Assembly: GCA_023228185.1 (NCBI GenBank)
Contig: JALOBQ010000017.1
Location: 338-13,662 of the forward strand
Length of the DNA stretch: 13,325 nt
Direction of reading: 5' to 3'
DNA from: Candidatus Omnitrophota bacterium
GTDB lineage: Bacteria; Omnitrophota; Gorgyraeia; Gygaellales; Profunditerraquicolaceae
The stretch's first letter is position 1, and each line of letters opens with the position of its first letter. The position numbers were made by a program, and so were the translations under genes. The notes under the pieces were generated by a model. The model saw only the letters and a program-made list of their open reading frames with translations, did not search any database and had not been told where the DNA came from. Shown piece after piece: positions 7,054-13,269 of the stretch.

Positions 7054-7100
7054 GCCCGACCACCTAACTTCCTCCAAAAATACTTACGTATTTTCAGACC
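7015..7100 (-). promoter_or_regulatory. Structured leader RNA, copy B (riboswitch-like attenuator of otsA operon)
   Basis: Same architecture as the element at 1994-2071. GGTC begins at 7100. A ten-base-pair hairpin with a GUAA loop follows (7097-7088 with 7083-7074), then a GGAGGA linker, a six-base-pair stem AGGTGG/CCATCT (7065-7060 with 7051-7046) around TCGGGCCG, and a terminator that reuses CCATCT. Bases 7041-7062 are identical to 2015-2036. The upstream hairpin differs from copy A on both arms yet still pairs, the signature of conserved RNA structure. The element fills the space between the candidate promoter and the otsA ribosome binding site and should control transcription of the whole trehalose operon. 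The antiterminator lies upstream of the terminator, so stabilising it would switch expression on. Confidence 0.8.
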
Positions 7101-7123
7101 ACTTATACCAAATTATTAGATGT

Positions 7124-7151
7124 AATATAGCACAACTAAAAAAAAATTCAA
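7124..7151 (-). promoter_or_regulatory. Candidate promoter of the trehalose operon
   Basis: TTGAAT (7151-7146) and TATATT (7129-7124) are 16 bases apart on the minus strand, in an AT-rich stretch with a nine-T run. A start near 7117 would place the leader RNA almost at the 5' end of the transcript, as expected for a riboswitch-type element. The spacer is one short of the optimum. Confidence 0.5.
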
Positions 7152-7218
7152 CAAATCAATGTAGCGTGGTGACTTCTCGCGAAATACAACCATCCTATCA
7201 CTTTTTAAACTTACATCC

Positions 7219-7584
7219 TTAATGACATCCGTGCCGTACACAGGCATTCTGCACGGTTATTTCCTCAAGCCCGCCCTTGGTAAACTGGCTGACAATCTCG
7301 GCGACTGTTCCAGGAATAGCCCGATAAGCCTTAATCCCGCTCTGATTAAGCCCTTGAACCGCCCGCGCCCCCATCCCACCGGTAACCACAGCGTCGATCG
7401 ACTTGCCGGTTAACGCGTGCATCGGCTGGCACATACCGTGGGCGTGATGCTGGTTGGCGTTATCGATAGTCTCCAGAGAATCTTTCTCAATATCAACGAT
7501 GGTAAAATAAGGCGCGCTGCCAAAATGGCCAAAAACCCTGGCGTTTTTACCTTCATTTGTTTCAGTCGGAATACATAACCTCAT
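7219..7584 (-). CDS. NifX/NifB-family iron-molybdenum cluster-binding protein
   Basis: The 121-residue protein has the dinitrogenase iron-molybdenum cofactor fold pattern: MRLCIPTE at the start, FGHFGSAPYFTIVD (18-31), the likely ligand block HHAHGMC (46-52), VVTGGMGARAV and a C-terminal CVRHGCH with further potential ligands. Stand-alone proteins of this family, such as the D. gigas orange protein, bind metal-sulfur clusters or shuttle them; no nitrogenase genes are present, so nitrogen fixation is not implied. A clear ribosome binding site, AAGGAG six bases before ATG, precedes it. It is the last gene of the DUF134 operon, 43 bases after the methyltransferase stop. No convincing terminator was found behind it. 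Confidence 0.88.
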   Translation of the reverse strand: MRLCIPTETNEGKNARVFGHFGSAPYFTIVDIEKDSLETIDNANQHHAHGMCQPMHALTGKSIDAVVTGGMGARAVQGLNQSGIKAYRAIPGTVAEIVSQFTKGGLEEITVQNACVRHGCH

Positions 7585-7627
7585 TTGCCGCTCCTTTCTA
7601 AGTTAATAACACCGGCCCTGACAGGCA

Positions 7628-8221
7628 TCAAATAAGGCCGGGCTTCTTTTCAGCCACAATCACCGTTTGGCATACGTCCCTGTAGATCTTAGTCATCAAC
7701 CCGGCTTCGCGCAAGTAATCTCGCGCGCCGAACATCGTCATTTTAGAGGCCGCATGGCGATGGCCGTCCAAGGCATGCACTTTCTCCATGATCTTCTCAC
7801 CTCTTTTATTCAGGTCAGCGAGAATAATTTTAATTTTAGAAACCCTGACCATTTCCTTTAAACATTTTACCGGGTTTTCAGCGTGATGGATAAAATTGAC
7901 CGAAAGAAGATAATCAAAACAGTTATCCTGATATAACAATTTCTCCGCGTTCATTATCCTGAAAGTTACCGCCTTCTCAAGCTTTAAAGTTTTAAGGTTG
8001 GCACGGGCTGATTTTTGCGCCTCCCTGTCCAAGTCGATCGAAACCAGCCTGAAACCGCTTTTTGCCAAAGCCGCCGCCATATGCCCTCTGCCTGTGCCGA
8101 CCTCTAAAATTCTACCCCGCATTTTACCGGCTTTAAACAAAACAAAATTCCTGGCTTTAGGAATATCATAACCGTACATTTTAAATAAATCTAATCTTTT
8201 ACCTTCCTGCCGGTTAATCAA
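7628..8221 (-). CDS. Class I SAM-dependent methyltransferase
   Basis: The 197-residue protein carries the Rossmann methyltransferase motifs: motif I ILEVGTGRGH (38-47), the acidic end of strand 2 in LVSIDLD, the motif around MNAEKLLYQDNCFDYLLS and the following VNFIHHAENP, which resembles Methyltransf_11 proteins. Substrate is unknown. I chose the TTG at 8221 because GGAAGG lies eight bases upstream and the family normally has a short basic N-terminus before MYGYDIP. The alternative is ATG at 8179 (183 residues), which lacks a nearby ribosome binding site. The start overlaps the end of the C_GCAxxG_C_C gene by eight bases. The frame is open upstream to about 8482, but that part only mirrors the neighbour. 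The pairing with C_GCAxxG_C_C and NifX-like proteins suggests a redox or metal-related modification; that is inference. Confidence 0.82.
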   Translation of the reverse strand: MINRQEGKRLDLFKMYGYDIPKARNFVLFKAGKMRGRILEVGTGRGHMAAALAKSGFRLVSIDLDREAQKSARANLKTLKLEKAVTFRIMNAEKLLYQDNCFDYLLSVNFIHHAENPVKCLKEMVRVSKIKIILADLNKRGEKIMEKVHALDGHRHAASKMTMFGARDYLREAGLMTKIYRDVCQTVIVAEKKPGLI

Positions 8222-8570
8222 TTTTTTGGCCTTCCAGAAAATCCGCGGCTTTCTCAACGCACCCCAGACAGGAAAGTTTACGCTGGCTGCGGATTTCTTT
8301 ACATTTGATCGAGCCGGCGGCACGGACAAAATCCTCATTGAGCCGGTCAATTTTAATCTGGTTCTTCTTTGCGGATAGATACAAAGCGGCGTAATAAGCC
8401 CCGCACCTGCCTTCGGGGGCTTTACCGCCGCCAAAACCGGCGAACCGGTCAACTTCTTCGGCCGGAACTCCGAAATGATCATGATAGGCCTTGATTACCG
8501 ACTGGGCGCAGTTAAGCTTTACGTGCCCATCCTTACCTAAAAAATGGTTTTTCGCTTTTTCTTTACGCAT
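8214..8570 (-). CDS. C_GCAxxG_C_C family redox protein
   Basis: The 118 residues show the pattern that names this family: NCAQSV with C21, FGGGKAPEGRCGAYYAAL with C56 in the CGA block, and C90, C101 and C104 in the C-terminal part (KCKEI, SCLGC). Five regularly placed cysteines suggest a redox-active or metal-binding protein; its biochemical role is unknown. It is cytosolic, with no signal or membrane helix. ATG at 8570 overlaps the DUF134 stop by eight bases, preceded by AAAGG, and the 3' end overlaps the methyltransferase start by eight bases, so the three genes are translationally linked. Confidence 0.88.
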   Translation of the reverse strand: MRKEKAKNHFLGKDGHVKLNCAQSVIKAYHDHFGVPAEEVDRFAGFGGGKAPEGRCGAYYAALYLSAKKNQIKIDRLNEDFVRAAGSIKCKEIRSQRKLSCLGCVEKAADFLEGQKID

Positions 8571-8913
8571 ATTTTTTTACCTTTTTGTTTTTTACGCGCG
8601 AAACCGTATAAGCCCCTCCGCCGATACGCAGGGCCTTGCCGCAAAGAATCGCTTCGGCTGTTTTTTTACGGGCGGATTCAATGATATTGCCGAAAGTTTG
8701 ACGGGAAATCTTCATTTTTTTAGACGCCTCAACCTGATACATACCCTGACGGTCAGCTAAACACAGCGCCTCGCACTCATCAATGGTTAAGACAACTTCC
8801 TCAAGCAAAAGCAAGGGTATACCCTGAGGCTTAAAATACCGCACCCGAGGCTCCCCCCTGACACAACGGCATTTTCTCGGCCTTCCCCGGTCAATCTTTT
8901 TATTTTCTGGCAT
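8563..8913 (-). CDS. DUF134 (UPF0251) DNA-binding protein, probable operon regulator
   Basis: The 116-residue protein begins with the arginine-rich cysteine block RGRPRKCRCV, then RYFKPQGIPL and EEVVLTIDECEALCLADRQG, and carries a sigma-70 region 4-like helix-turn-helix (VEASKKMKISRQTFGNIIES) before KALRIGGG. This is the full DUF134 layout. The family is believed to bind DNA and often precedes NifX-like and ATPase genes in anaerobes; autoregulation is likely. The frame is open five codons further up to a TTG at 8928, but that region is the promoter -10. ATG at 8913 falls exactly seven bases after the -10, predicting a leaderless mRNA. It is the first gene of a four-gene operon. Confidence 0.88.
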   Translation of the reverse strand: MPENKKIDRGRPRKCRCVRGEPRVRYFKPQGIPLLLLEEVVLTIDECEALCLADRQGMYQVEASKKMKISRQTFGNIIESARKKTAEAILCGKALRIGGGAYTVSRVKNKKVKKYA

Positions 8914-8919
8914 ATGCCA
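8908..8919. promoter_or_regulatory. 12-bp perfect palindrome over the transcription start (candidate operator)
   Basis: TGGCATATGCCA is a perfect inverted repeat covering bases -6 to +6 of the predicted transcript and the DUF134 start codon. A protein bound here would block RNA polymerase, so autorepression by DUF134 is plausible. Part of the palindrome is also coding sequence. Confidence 0.45.
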
Positions 8920-8948
8920 ATAATACAACAGATAGGCATTTTTGTCAA
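8920..8948 (-). promoter_or_regulatory. Consensus sigma-70 promoter of the DUF134 operon
   Basis: TTGACA (8948-8943), a 17-base spacer, and TATTAT (8925-8920) form the best promoter in the window. Six bases after the -10 comes the ATG at 8913, so +1 would be the A of the start codon. An ATCAC/GTGAT inverted repeat with one central base (8955-8965) lies just upstream of the -35. Confidence 0.75.
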
Positions 8949-8975
8949 AAGCTTATCACGGTGATTCTCATATTC

Positions 8976-9134
8976 TTAAAATGTATATCTCTGAATATAT
9001 TGATTTGGCTGGCTCAATACCGCAGGTTTAAAGAATGACTCCCTGTCTAGAGGCAAGCTCCCAATAAAAATGGCATGTATAAGTGCCCCATGGGCTAAAG
9101 CCGAAGGATCTAGGTTAAGAATTAAATTAAAATA
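8976..9134 (-). pseudogene. Start-less coding-like remnant between trkH block and DUF134 operon
   Basis: One minus-strand frame stays open for 52 codons to a TAA at 8976 and reads like the end of a protein (LNLDPSALAHGALIHAIFIG, then PAVLSQPNQYIQRYTF). No ATG, GTG or ribosome binding site begins it; an in-frame TAG lies at 9137-9135. The DNA also contains short inverted repeats (GGCA/TGCC at 9072-9087; GCCC/GGGC around 9086-9095; GGCTAAAGCC at 9093-9102), so a decayed mobile element or REP-like palindrome is an alternative. I recognise no family. Confidence 0.25.
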
Positions 9135-9143
9135 CTAAGTTAT

Positions 9144-9626
9144 CTATCTTTGAAAGATCTTTTTTAACGCGTAGAAGAACAAAACTAAGACCAAAGAAAA
9201 GATTCCAAGATAAGCTTTCTTTCGGCTAAGCGGATGAGGATCCGAACCCCCGGAAAGGATTTTCTTTATTTCAGAGGCATGAATATCCAGATCGCCTCCA
9301 TGTTCTAAGCAGCTGCGATGAAATATCCCGGTAACCTCCACGATATCTCCTTTTTTATGATAATTTCCCGTGTAGAGAATATCCTGAACCATTTTCCGGT
9401 TAGCCCAAATGCCCAAGGCAATCGCCCCATCATTAACATGCAGCCAGGCGTAATCCTGCCGGATCATTACATCTCCAATAACCTCTCCTTGATAAGTAAC
9501 AATTTCACCGTCATAGGCTTTGTTATTACTTAATAAATCCGAACTACTCACCGTCTGAGCGTAGCAGTTTGAATTAGAAATATTCAGCGCCAGGCACAAT
9601 CCCAATAATAAGAAAAAGTTTTTCAC
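9144..9626 (-). CDS. Secreted OB-fold protein with C-terminal membrane anchor
   Basis: The 160-residue protein starts with a signal peptide (MKNFFLLLGLCLALNISNSN, probable cleavage after CYA near residue 24). The middle, about 30-130, has the strand pattern of an OB fold (GEIVTYQGEVIGDVMI, YAWLHVNDGAIALGIW, KGDIVEVTGIFHRSC). A C-terminal helix (about 137-155, YLGIFSLVLVLFFYALKK) with a basic end should tether it to the inner membrane, facing outward. No lipobox is present. It starts with GTG two bases after the trkH stop, using AAGGA in the trkH tail, so it is co-translated with trkH. Its function is unknown; an accessory role for the potassium channel is inference. Confidence 0.8.
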   Translation of the reverse strand: MKNFFLLLGLCLALNISNSNCYAQTVSSSDLLSNNKAYDGEIVTYQGEVIGDVMIRQDYAWLHVNDGAIALGIWANRKMVQDILYTGNYHKKGDIVEVTGIFHRSCLEHGGDLDIHASEIKKILSGGSDPHPLSRKKAYLGIFSLVLVLFFYALKKIFQR

Positions 9627-9628
9627 TT

Positions 9629-11134
9629 TTATTTTCCTTTCAGATACGCCACAAAGAAACCAAATAATGCAAAAACTGACATTAACTCAAGCCTTCCTGC
9701 CCACATTTCAATTATATAGGTTATTTTTAATATCGCCGGCATACTTGTATCGGTTATTCCGCAGGAAAGCCCAACATTAGCAGCCGCAGAAGTTGATTCA
9801 AAGAGAGCTTCCAAAAAGGGATACCCCAACCATACCCCTATTAAAGTACCTAAACCGTAAAGAAAAAAGTAACCTATCGTAACAATCAGAACTGCCCGTA
9901 CCTGTGCATCCTCGATAAACATCGTTCTTATGTGATGAAATTTTTGCACTACAATAGCGCTTGGCGAAAGTATTATTCTTTTTACATCCTGCCTGAATGC
10001 CTTACATATAATTCCCACGCGCAGCATTTTGATACCTCCGGCCGTAGAACAAGCACAACCTCCTAGCGCCATAGAAATAATTATTCCAATCAACGCTAAC
10101 TCTCCCCATTCCTTAATAAACTGTTGAGCGTATATTGTCATATAACCGGTTGTAGTTTGTCCGGAAATAAGCTGAAAAAATCCCTTACGAAATAGTATTA
10201 TTCCATCCGAATAAACACCTAATTGCCTCAAGCCGACCATTGTAATTAAAATAACAATCATAATCACAAACAAAAGAGTCCGCGTTTCGATATTCTTCCA
10301 GATCTCTTTAAAATTTCCCCTCCAGATTTGATAATGCAAATTAAAATTAAAAGAGCCAATAACCATAAAAAAAATTATGACAATTTCATAGATCAAGCTG
10401 TGATAATAAAGAATGTTTGGGGATTGTGGGGAAAACCCCGCGGTATCAAATCCGGCCATAAAAATGCACGCGCCATGAAAGAATGCACTTTGGGGTTTTA
10501 ATCCGATAGAGATCCCTACCAGTCCTAACAAAATAGTACCTAGAATCAAATACACTATGCTAATAGCCCAAATAAAACGCGCTGTATGAATAATATTAGG
10601 GACTAACTTCTCATCGCGGCCTTCCCCAAGATATAGATTAAGCGAACCGCTGGTGCCTTTAACCAAAAATGAAATCGCAATAATAGCGATTCCCTGCCCA
10701 CCCAGAAAAGGCCCTAGATGACGCCATAAATTATGGCTTTGGGAAAGATGATCCAGATCCTGCACAAGGGTCAATCCAGTAGTGGTAAAACCCGACATAG
10801 TCTCAAAACAAGCGTCAAGAAACGATTTATAATGGCCGCTTAATGATAATGGTATGGCGCTAAGTGCCATCGCTGCCAACCATGAGAGGGCAATCACAAC
10901 CATTGCCGGGCCTGCATGCAGTTCTTTATTCGTTTTACAGAGCCAACTCAAAGTCACACCAATAAAAATAGCGATATTGGCACTGATCAAAAAATCTAAT
11001 GCGGGGTTAGCCTCTCTGAACAAAATAATTCCCATAATAAACGGCAAAAACATTGTCAAACCAATACCGAGAATTATTCTTCCCAGATAATAACCGATGT
11101 TTTTAATATCATTTATTTGGGGTTTAAGTATCAT
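9629..11134 (-). CDS. trkH: TrkH-family potassium uptake channel subunit
   Basis: The 501-residue membrane protein has the four pore repeats of the TrkH/KtrB superfamily: TMSGFTTTGLT (112-122), AGFDTAGF (227-234), SGQTTTGY (324-331) and SAAANVGL (449-456). The third-repeat gating region GGCACSTAGGIKM lies at 358-370 and the C-terminal WAGRLEL at 478-484. It transports K+ (possibly with Na+ or H+) at the inner membrane and normally works with a TrkA-type nucleotide-binding ring; no trkA is in this window. The ATG at 11134 is preferred over an upstream in-frame ATG at 11206 because it overlaps the stop of a micropeptide ORF as ATGA and begins the usual short cytoplasmic tail. Location next to KdpDE-like regulators suggests turgor or potassium control. 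Confidence 0.93.
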   Translation of the reverse strand: MILKPQINDIKNIGYYLGRIILGIGLTMFLPFIMGIILFREANPALDFLISANIAIFIGVTLSWLCKTNKELHAGPAMVVIALSWLAAMALSAIPLSLSGHYKSFLDACFETMSGFTTTGLTLVQDLDHLSQSHNLWRHLGPFLGGQGIAIIAISFLVKGTSGSLNLYLGEGRDEKLVPNIIHTARFIWAISIVYLILGTILLGLVGISIGLKPQSAFFHGACIFMAGFDTAGFSPQSPNILYYHSLIYEIVIIFFMVIGSFNFNLHYQIWRGNFKEIWKNIETRTLLFVIMIVILITMVGLRQLGVYSDGIILFRKGFFQLISGQTTTGYMTIYAQQFIKEWGELALIGIIISMALGGCACSTAGGIKMLRVGIICKAFRQDVKRIILSPSAIVVQKFHHIRTMFIEDAQVRAVLIVTIGYFFLYGLGTLIGVWLGYPFLEALFESTSAAANVGLSCGITDTSMPAILKITYIIEMWAGRLELMSVFALFGFFVAYLKGK

Positions 11135-11250
11135 CGTATATATTGAATTGCTAAAGCAGAAACTAAACCCACGCCGATAATTACCATCACATACACCGCT
11201 TCCCAAAATATTCCCAGCGTAACTGTATAAAAGATAGTAATTTTCTTCAT
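11131..11250 (-). CDS. 39-aa membrane micropeptide translationally coupled to trkH
   Basis: ATG at 11250 follows GGAGAGG by nine bases, and the 39-codon frame ends TGA inside the trkH start codon (ATGA overlap). The product begins MKKITIFYTVTLGIFWEAVY and continues VMVIIGVGLVSALAIQYIR: a short basic N-terminus, then one long hydrophobic region that could be one or two helices, ending in a basic residue. Size and position recall KdpF, the small subunit of the Kdp ATPase, but here it precedes a TrkH channel. No family name can be given. Strong ribosome binding site and exact overlap argue for genuine translation. Confidence 0.7.
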   Translation of the reverse strand: MKKITIFYTVTLGIFWEAVYVMVIIGVGLVSALAIQYIR

Positions 11251-11288
11251 AACGTTAAACCTCTCCTGTGATATAAGGTCAAATACAC

Positions 11289-11314
11289 AAAAACCAGAGA
11301 ATAAAACACTCTGG
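11289..11314 (-). terminator. Intrinsic terminator after the response regulator gene
   Basis: CCAGAG (11314-11309) pairs with CTCTGG (11299-11294) across a nine-base loop and is followed by five U residues. It lies 98 bases behind the regulator stop and 44 bases ahead of the micropeptide start. It therefore ends the kinase-regulator transcript or, if the trkH promoter is upstream of it, acts as an attenuator. The stem is short. Confidence 0.55.
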
Positions 11315-11411
11315 CACTAGTAAAATAAACTTATTTTTGTATTTATTCTATGAGGTTACGATACGCTTGGCGGACAAGGAAGGCAAGTCAAAAAAAAGTC
11401 AAAACGAAGAA

Positions 11412-12113
11412 TTAATCATCGGAATGTAAACGGTAGCCTACGCCCGGCTCTGTAAGAATGTAGATAGGACGATCCGGATTAGGTTCGATTTTGCTGCGCA
11501 AATTACTCATCGTTACGCGTAAAAGATGTAAAATACCTTCATAATCTTCTGATTTATCCCAAATTTCACGCAGAATTTGTTTATGAGTAAGGACTTTACC
11601 GGAGTTTAAAAGAAGAAGCTTAAGAGTATCATATTCAGTGGGAGATAAATCAATCTGGTTATCTTCGATAGTAACCCGGCGGCTGTTAATATCCACTGCA
11701 AGTTTGCCTGTTCGCAGGATTTGGCCTTTTTCTAAAGGCAATAAGCGCCTCATCACCGCCTTCAAGCGTGCCAATAACTCTCCAACAGAAAAAGGCTTGG
11801 TAAGATAGTCATCTGCACCGGCATCAAGCGCAGCAATCTTCTCAAGTGAATCATCTCTTACTGATAAAATAATTATCGGGGTTTTTGTCCGTTTACGAAT
11901 CTTTACAATGACCTCTCTTCCCTCCATATCCGGAAGCCCTAAATCAAGAATGATGGCATCCGGATGAACGCTAACCGAATCTGTTAAGGCTTCTTTACCT
12001 TTTTCTGCCTCAAAAACAACATAACCGTACGCCGAAAGAGATGTCTTAAGAAAACTACGTATGGATTTTTCGTCATCAACAACCAGAATTCTTAAATTGT
12101 TTTGTTCTGTCAT
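11412..12113 (-). CDS. kdpE: KdpE-like OmpR-family response regulator
   Basis: The 233 residues form a receiver (about 7-122) and an OmpR/PhoB winged helix (about 130-231). Receiver residues are intact: D13 and D14 for Mg2+, phospho-acceptor D57 in ILDLGLPD, S84, and K106 in YLTKPF. The DNA-binding half has the usual LSPTEYDTLKLLLLNSGKVL and a GVGYRL ending. The ATG follows the kinase stop directly (TAAATG), with GGAG in the kinase tail nine bases upstream, so the two proteins are co-translated. The KdpD-type partner and overall sequence point to KdpE. No kdpFABC is here; the nearest target is the micropeptide-trkH-OB cluster downstream. The general class is certain; the kdpE name is likely. 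Confidence 0.9.
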   Translation of the reverse strand: MTEQNNLRILVVDDEKSIRSFLKTSLSAYGYVVFEAEKGKEALTDSVSVHPDAIILDLGLPDMEGREVIVKIRKRTKTPIIILSVRDDSLEKIAALDAGADDYLTKPFSVGELLARLKAVMRRLLPLEKGQILRTGKLAVDINSRRVTIEDNQIDLSPTEYDTLKLLLLNSGKVLTHKQILREIWDKSEDYEGILHLLRVTMSNLRSKIEPNPDRPIYILTEPGVGYRLHSDD

Positions 12114-13151
12114 TTATTTTCGCTCCAGGGGGAGCTCTATAATAAACGTAGCGCCTTTACCAAAAATACTTTCAGCGCTGATATGACCGCCGTGAGCCTC
12201 AATAATATTTTTCGAAATGCTTAACCCCAGCCCGGTTCCCAATACATTTTCAGCGTGCTGGACTCGATAAAACTTGTTAAAAATACGCCCCAAGTCTTCC
12301 TTGAGAATCCCATAACCATAATCCCGCACAAAAATACGCGCCTTTCCGTTAATACAAGAAGCTCCAATTTCAATCGCAGAACCATCCAGAGAATATTTTA
12401 AAGCATTATCAATAACATTCAAAAACGCCTTGAGCATAAACGGAAAATCTACGTTTACTTCAGGCATATCTTTTGAAATATTTATTTTTATGTTTCGGCT
12501 GCCTATCTTATCTTTTAACTGCTCAAGACAAGTTCCTATAAAATCCCTCAAATCGCATGGTTTTTTAGCAATTCGTAATACGCCGGATTCCGTCCTAGCC
12601 ATATCTAGAATATTGTTTACTATGCGATCCAACCTCTCGGATTCTCCCTTGGCTGTTTCCAAAAGCTCATTTTTTTGCTGTTCGTTAAGCTTTGATGCAT
12701 TATCCAAAAGAGCGCTTAATGCCCCAGTGATCGAAACTAGCGGAGTTTTTAAATCATGGGAAATTGAATTTAAAAGCGCTGAGTGAAGTTTCTCTGTCTG
12801 CCGCTGGATTATTTGTGCTCTGACTTTTGAAGTAAGTGTGCTCACAATAAGGCCAACTGCCAGAAAAGCCCCAAAGGTAAAAAGATACTCAAAATCATGA
12901 ACATTAAGGGTGAGATACGGTGGAACTAAAAAGAAATCAAATGCCAAGACGCTCAATACTGCGGTCATGATCGCTGGCCACTGCCCCCAGCGAATCGCAA
13001 CTATTACTACGGCCAAAAGGTAAAACATCACAATATTTGTTGGTTCAAGCTTTTTTTTGACAAGCTCACCCAACAAGGTCATTACAAAAACAAACCCTAC
13101 GCTTATCAAGTAGGGATAAATTTTGTTACCCGGCATCTTTGTCTCTTGCAT
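12114..13151 (-). CDS. kdpD: Short KdpD-like sensor histidine kinase
   Basis: The 345-residue kinase starts with a DUF4118 membrane domain of four helices (about 12-28, 40-52, 58-75, 88-105), including the KdpD-like WGQWPAIMTAVLSVLAFDFF and the PPYLT loop. Dimerisation/phosphoacceptor helix has H132 in SISHDLKTPL. The ATPase has N249 (VIDNALKYS), D277 in DYGYG and GTGLGLS (305-311). The large cytoplasmic N-terminal KdpD/Usp domain and the GAF domain of full KdpD (about 900 residues) are absent, so the sensor is reduced to its membrane part. ATG at 13151 has AGGAG nine bases upstream. KdpD kinases sense low potassium or turgor; with its regulator it probably controls the trkH cluster. Confidence 0.9.
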   Translation of the reverse strand: MQETKMPGNKIYPYLISVGFVFVMTLLGELVKKKLEPTNIVMFYLLAVVIVAIRWGQWPAIMTAVLSVLAFDFFLVPPYLTLNVHDFEYLFTFGAFLAVGLIVSTLTSKVRAQIIQRQTEKLHSALLNSISHDLKTPLVSITGALSALLDNASKLNEQQKNELLETAKGESERLDRIVNNILDMARTESGVLRIAKKPCDLRDFIGTCLEQLKDKIGSRNIKINISKDMPEVNVDFPFMLKAFLNVIDNALKYSLDGSAIEIGASCINGKARIFVRDYGYGILKEDLGRIFNKFYRVQHAENVLGTGLGLSISKNIIEAHGGHISAESIFGKGATFIIELPLERK

Positions 13152-13195
13152 ATATTAAATCTCCTAGATTATATTCTACCACTAAATAAGCAGAT

Positions 13196-13238
13196 TAAAT
13201 AAAACAATAAAGCCCATAATAAAAATTACGGGCTTTAT
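13196..13238 (-). terminator. Intrinsic terminator of the tRNA-His transcript
   Basis: ATAAAGCCC (13207-13215) pairs perfectly with GGGCTTTAT (13230-13238); after one A/C mismatch four more pairs (TAAT/ATTA) close a four-A loop. On the minus strand it is followed by a T-rich stretch (TTGTTTTATTT). It separates the tRNA from the kinase gene. Confidence 0.8.
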
Positions 13239-13269
13239 GCGTAGGATATTGAATATCTGAAAAATTTTG

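Noticed and set aside
7590..7640. Hairpin CCGGCC/GGCCGG around the methyltransferase stop
   Set aside because: Six pairs with an 18-base loop and no T-tract; not a convincing terminator.
8222..8482. 87-residue N-terminal extension of the methyltransferase
   Set aside because: It is an out-of-frame reading of the C_GCAxxG_C_C gene with no methyltransferase similarity.
11135..11206. 24-residue N-terminal extension of TrkH
   Set aside because: The extension overlaps the micropeptide ORF in another frame, is cysteine/glycine rich and unlike TrkH N-termini; the ATG at 11134 overlaps the micropeptide stop.
11251..11411. c-di-AMP (ydaO-type) riboswitch ahead of the trkH cluster
   Set aside because: The spacer is too short and AT-rich and shows none of the GC-rich core expected; only a simple terminator and palindrome are seen.
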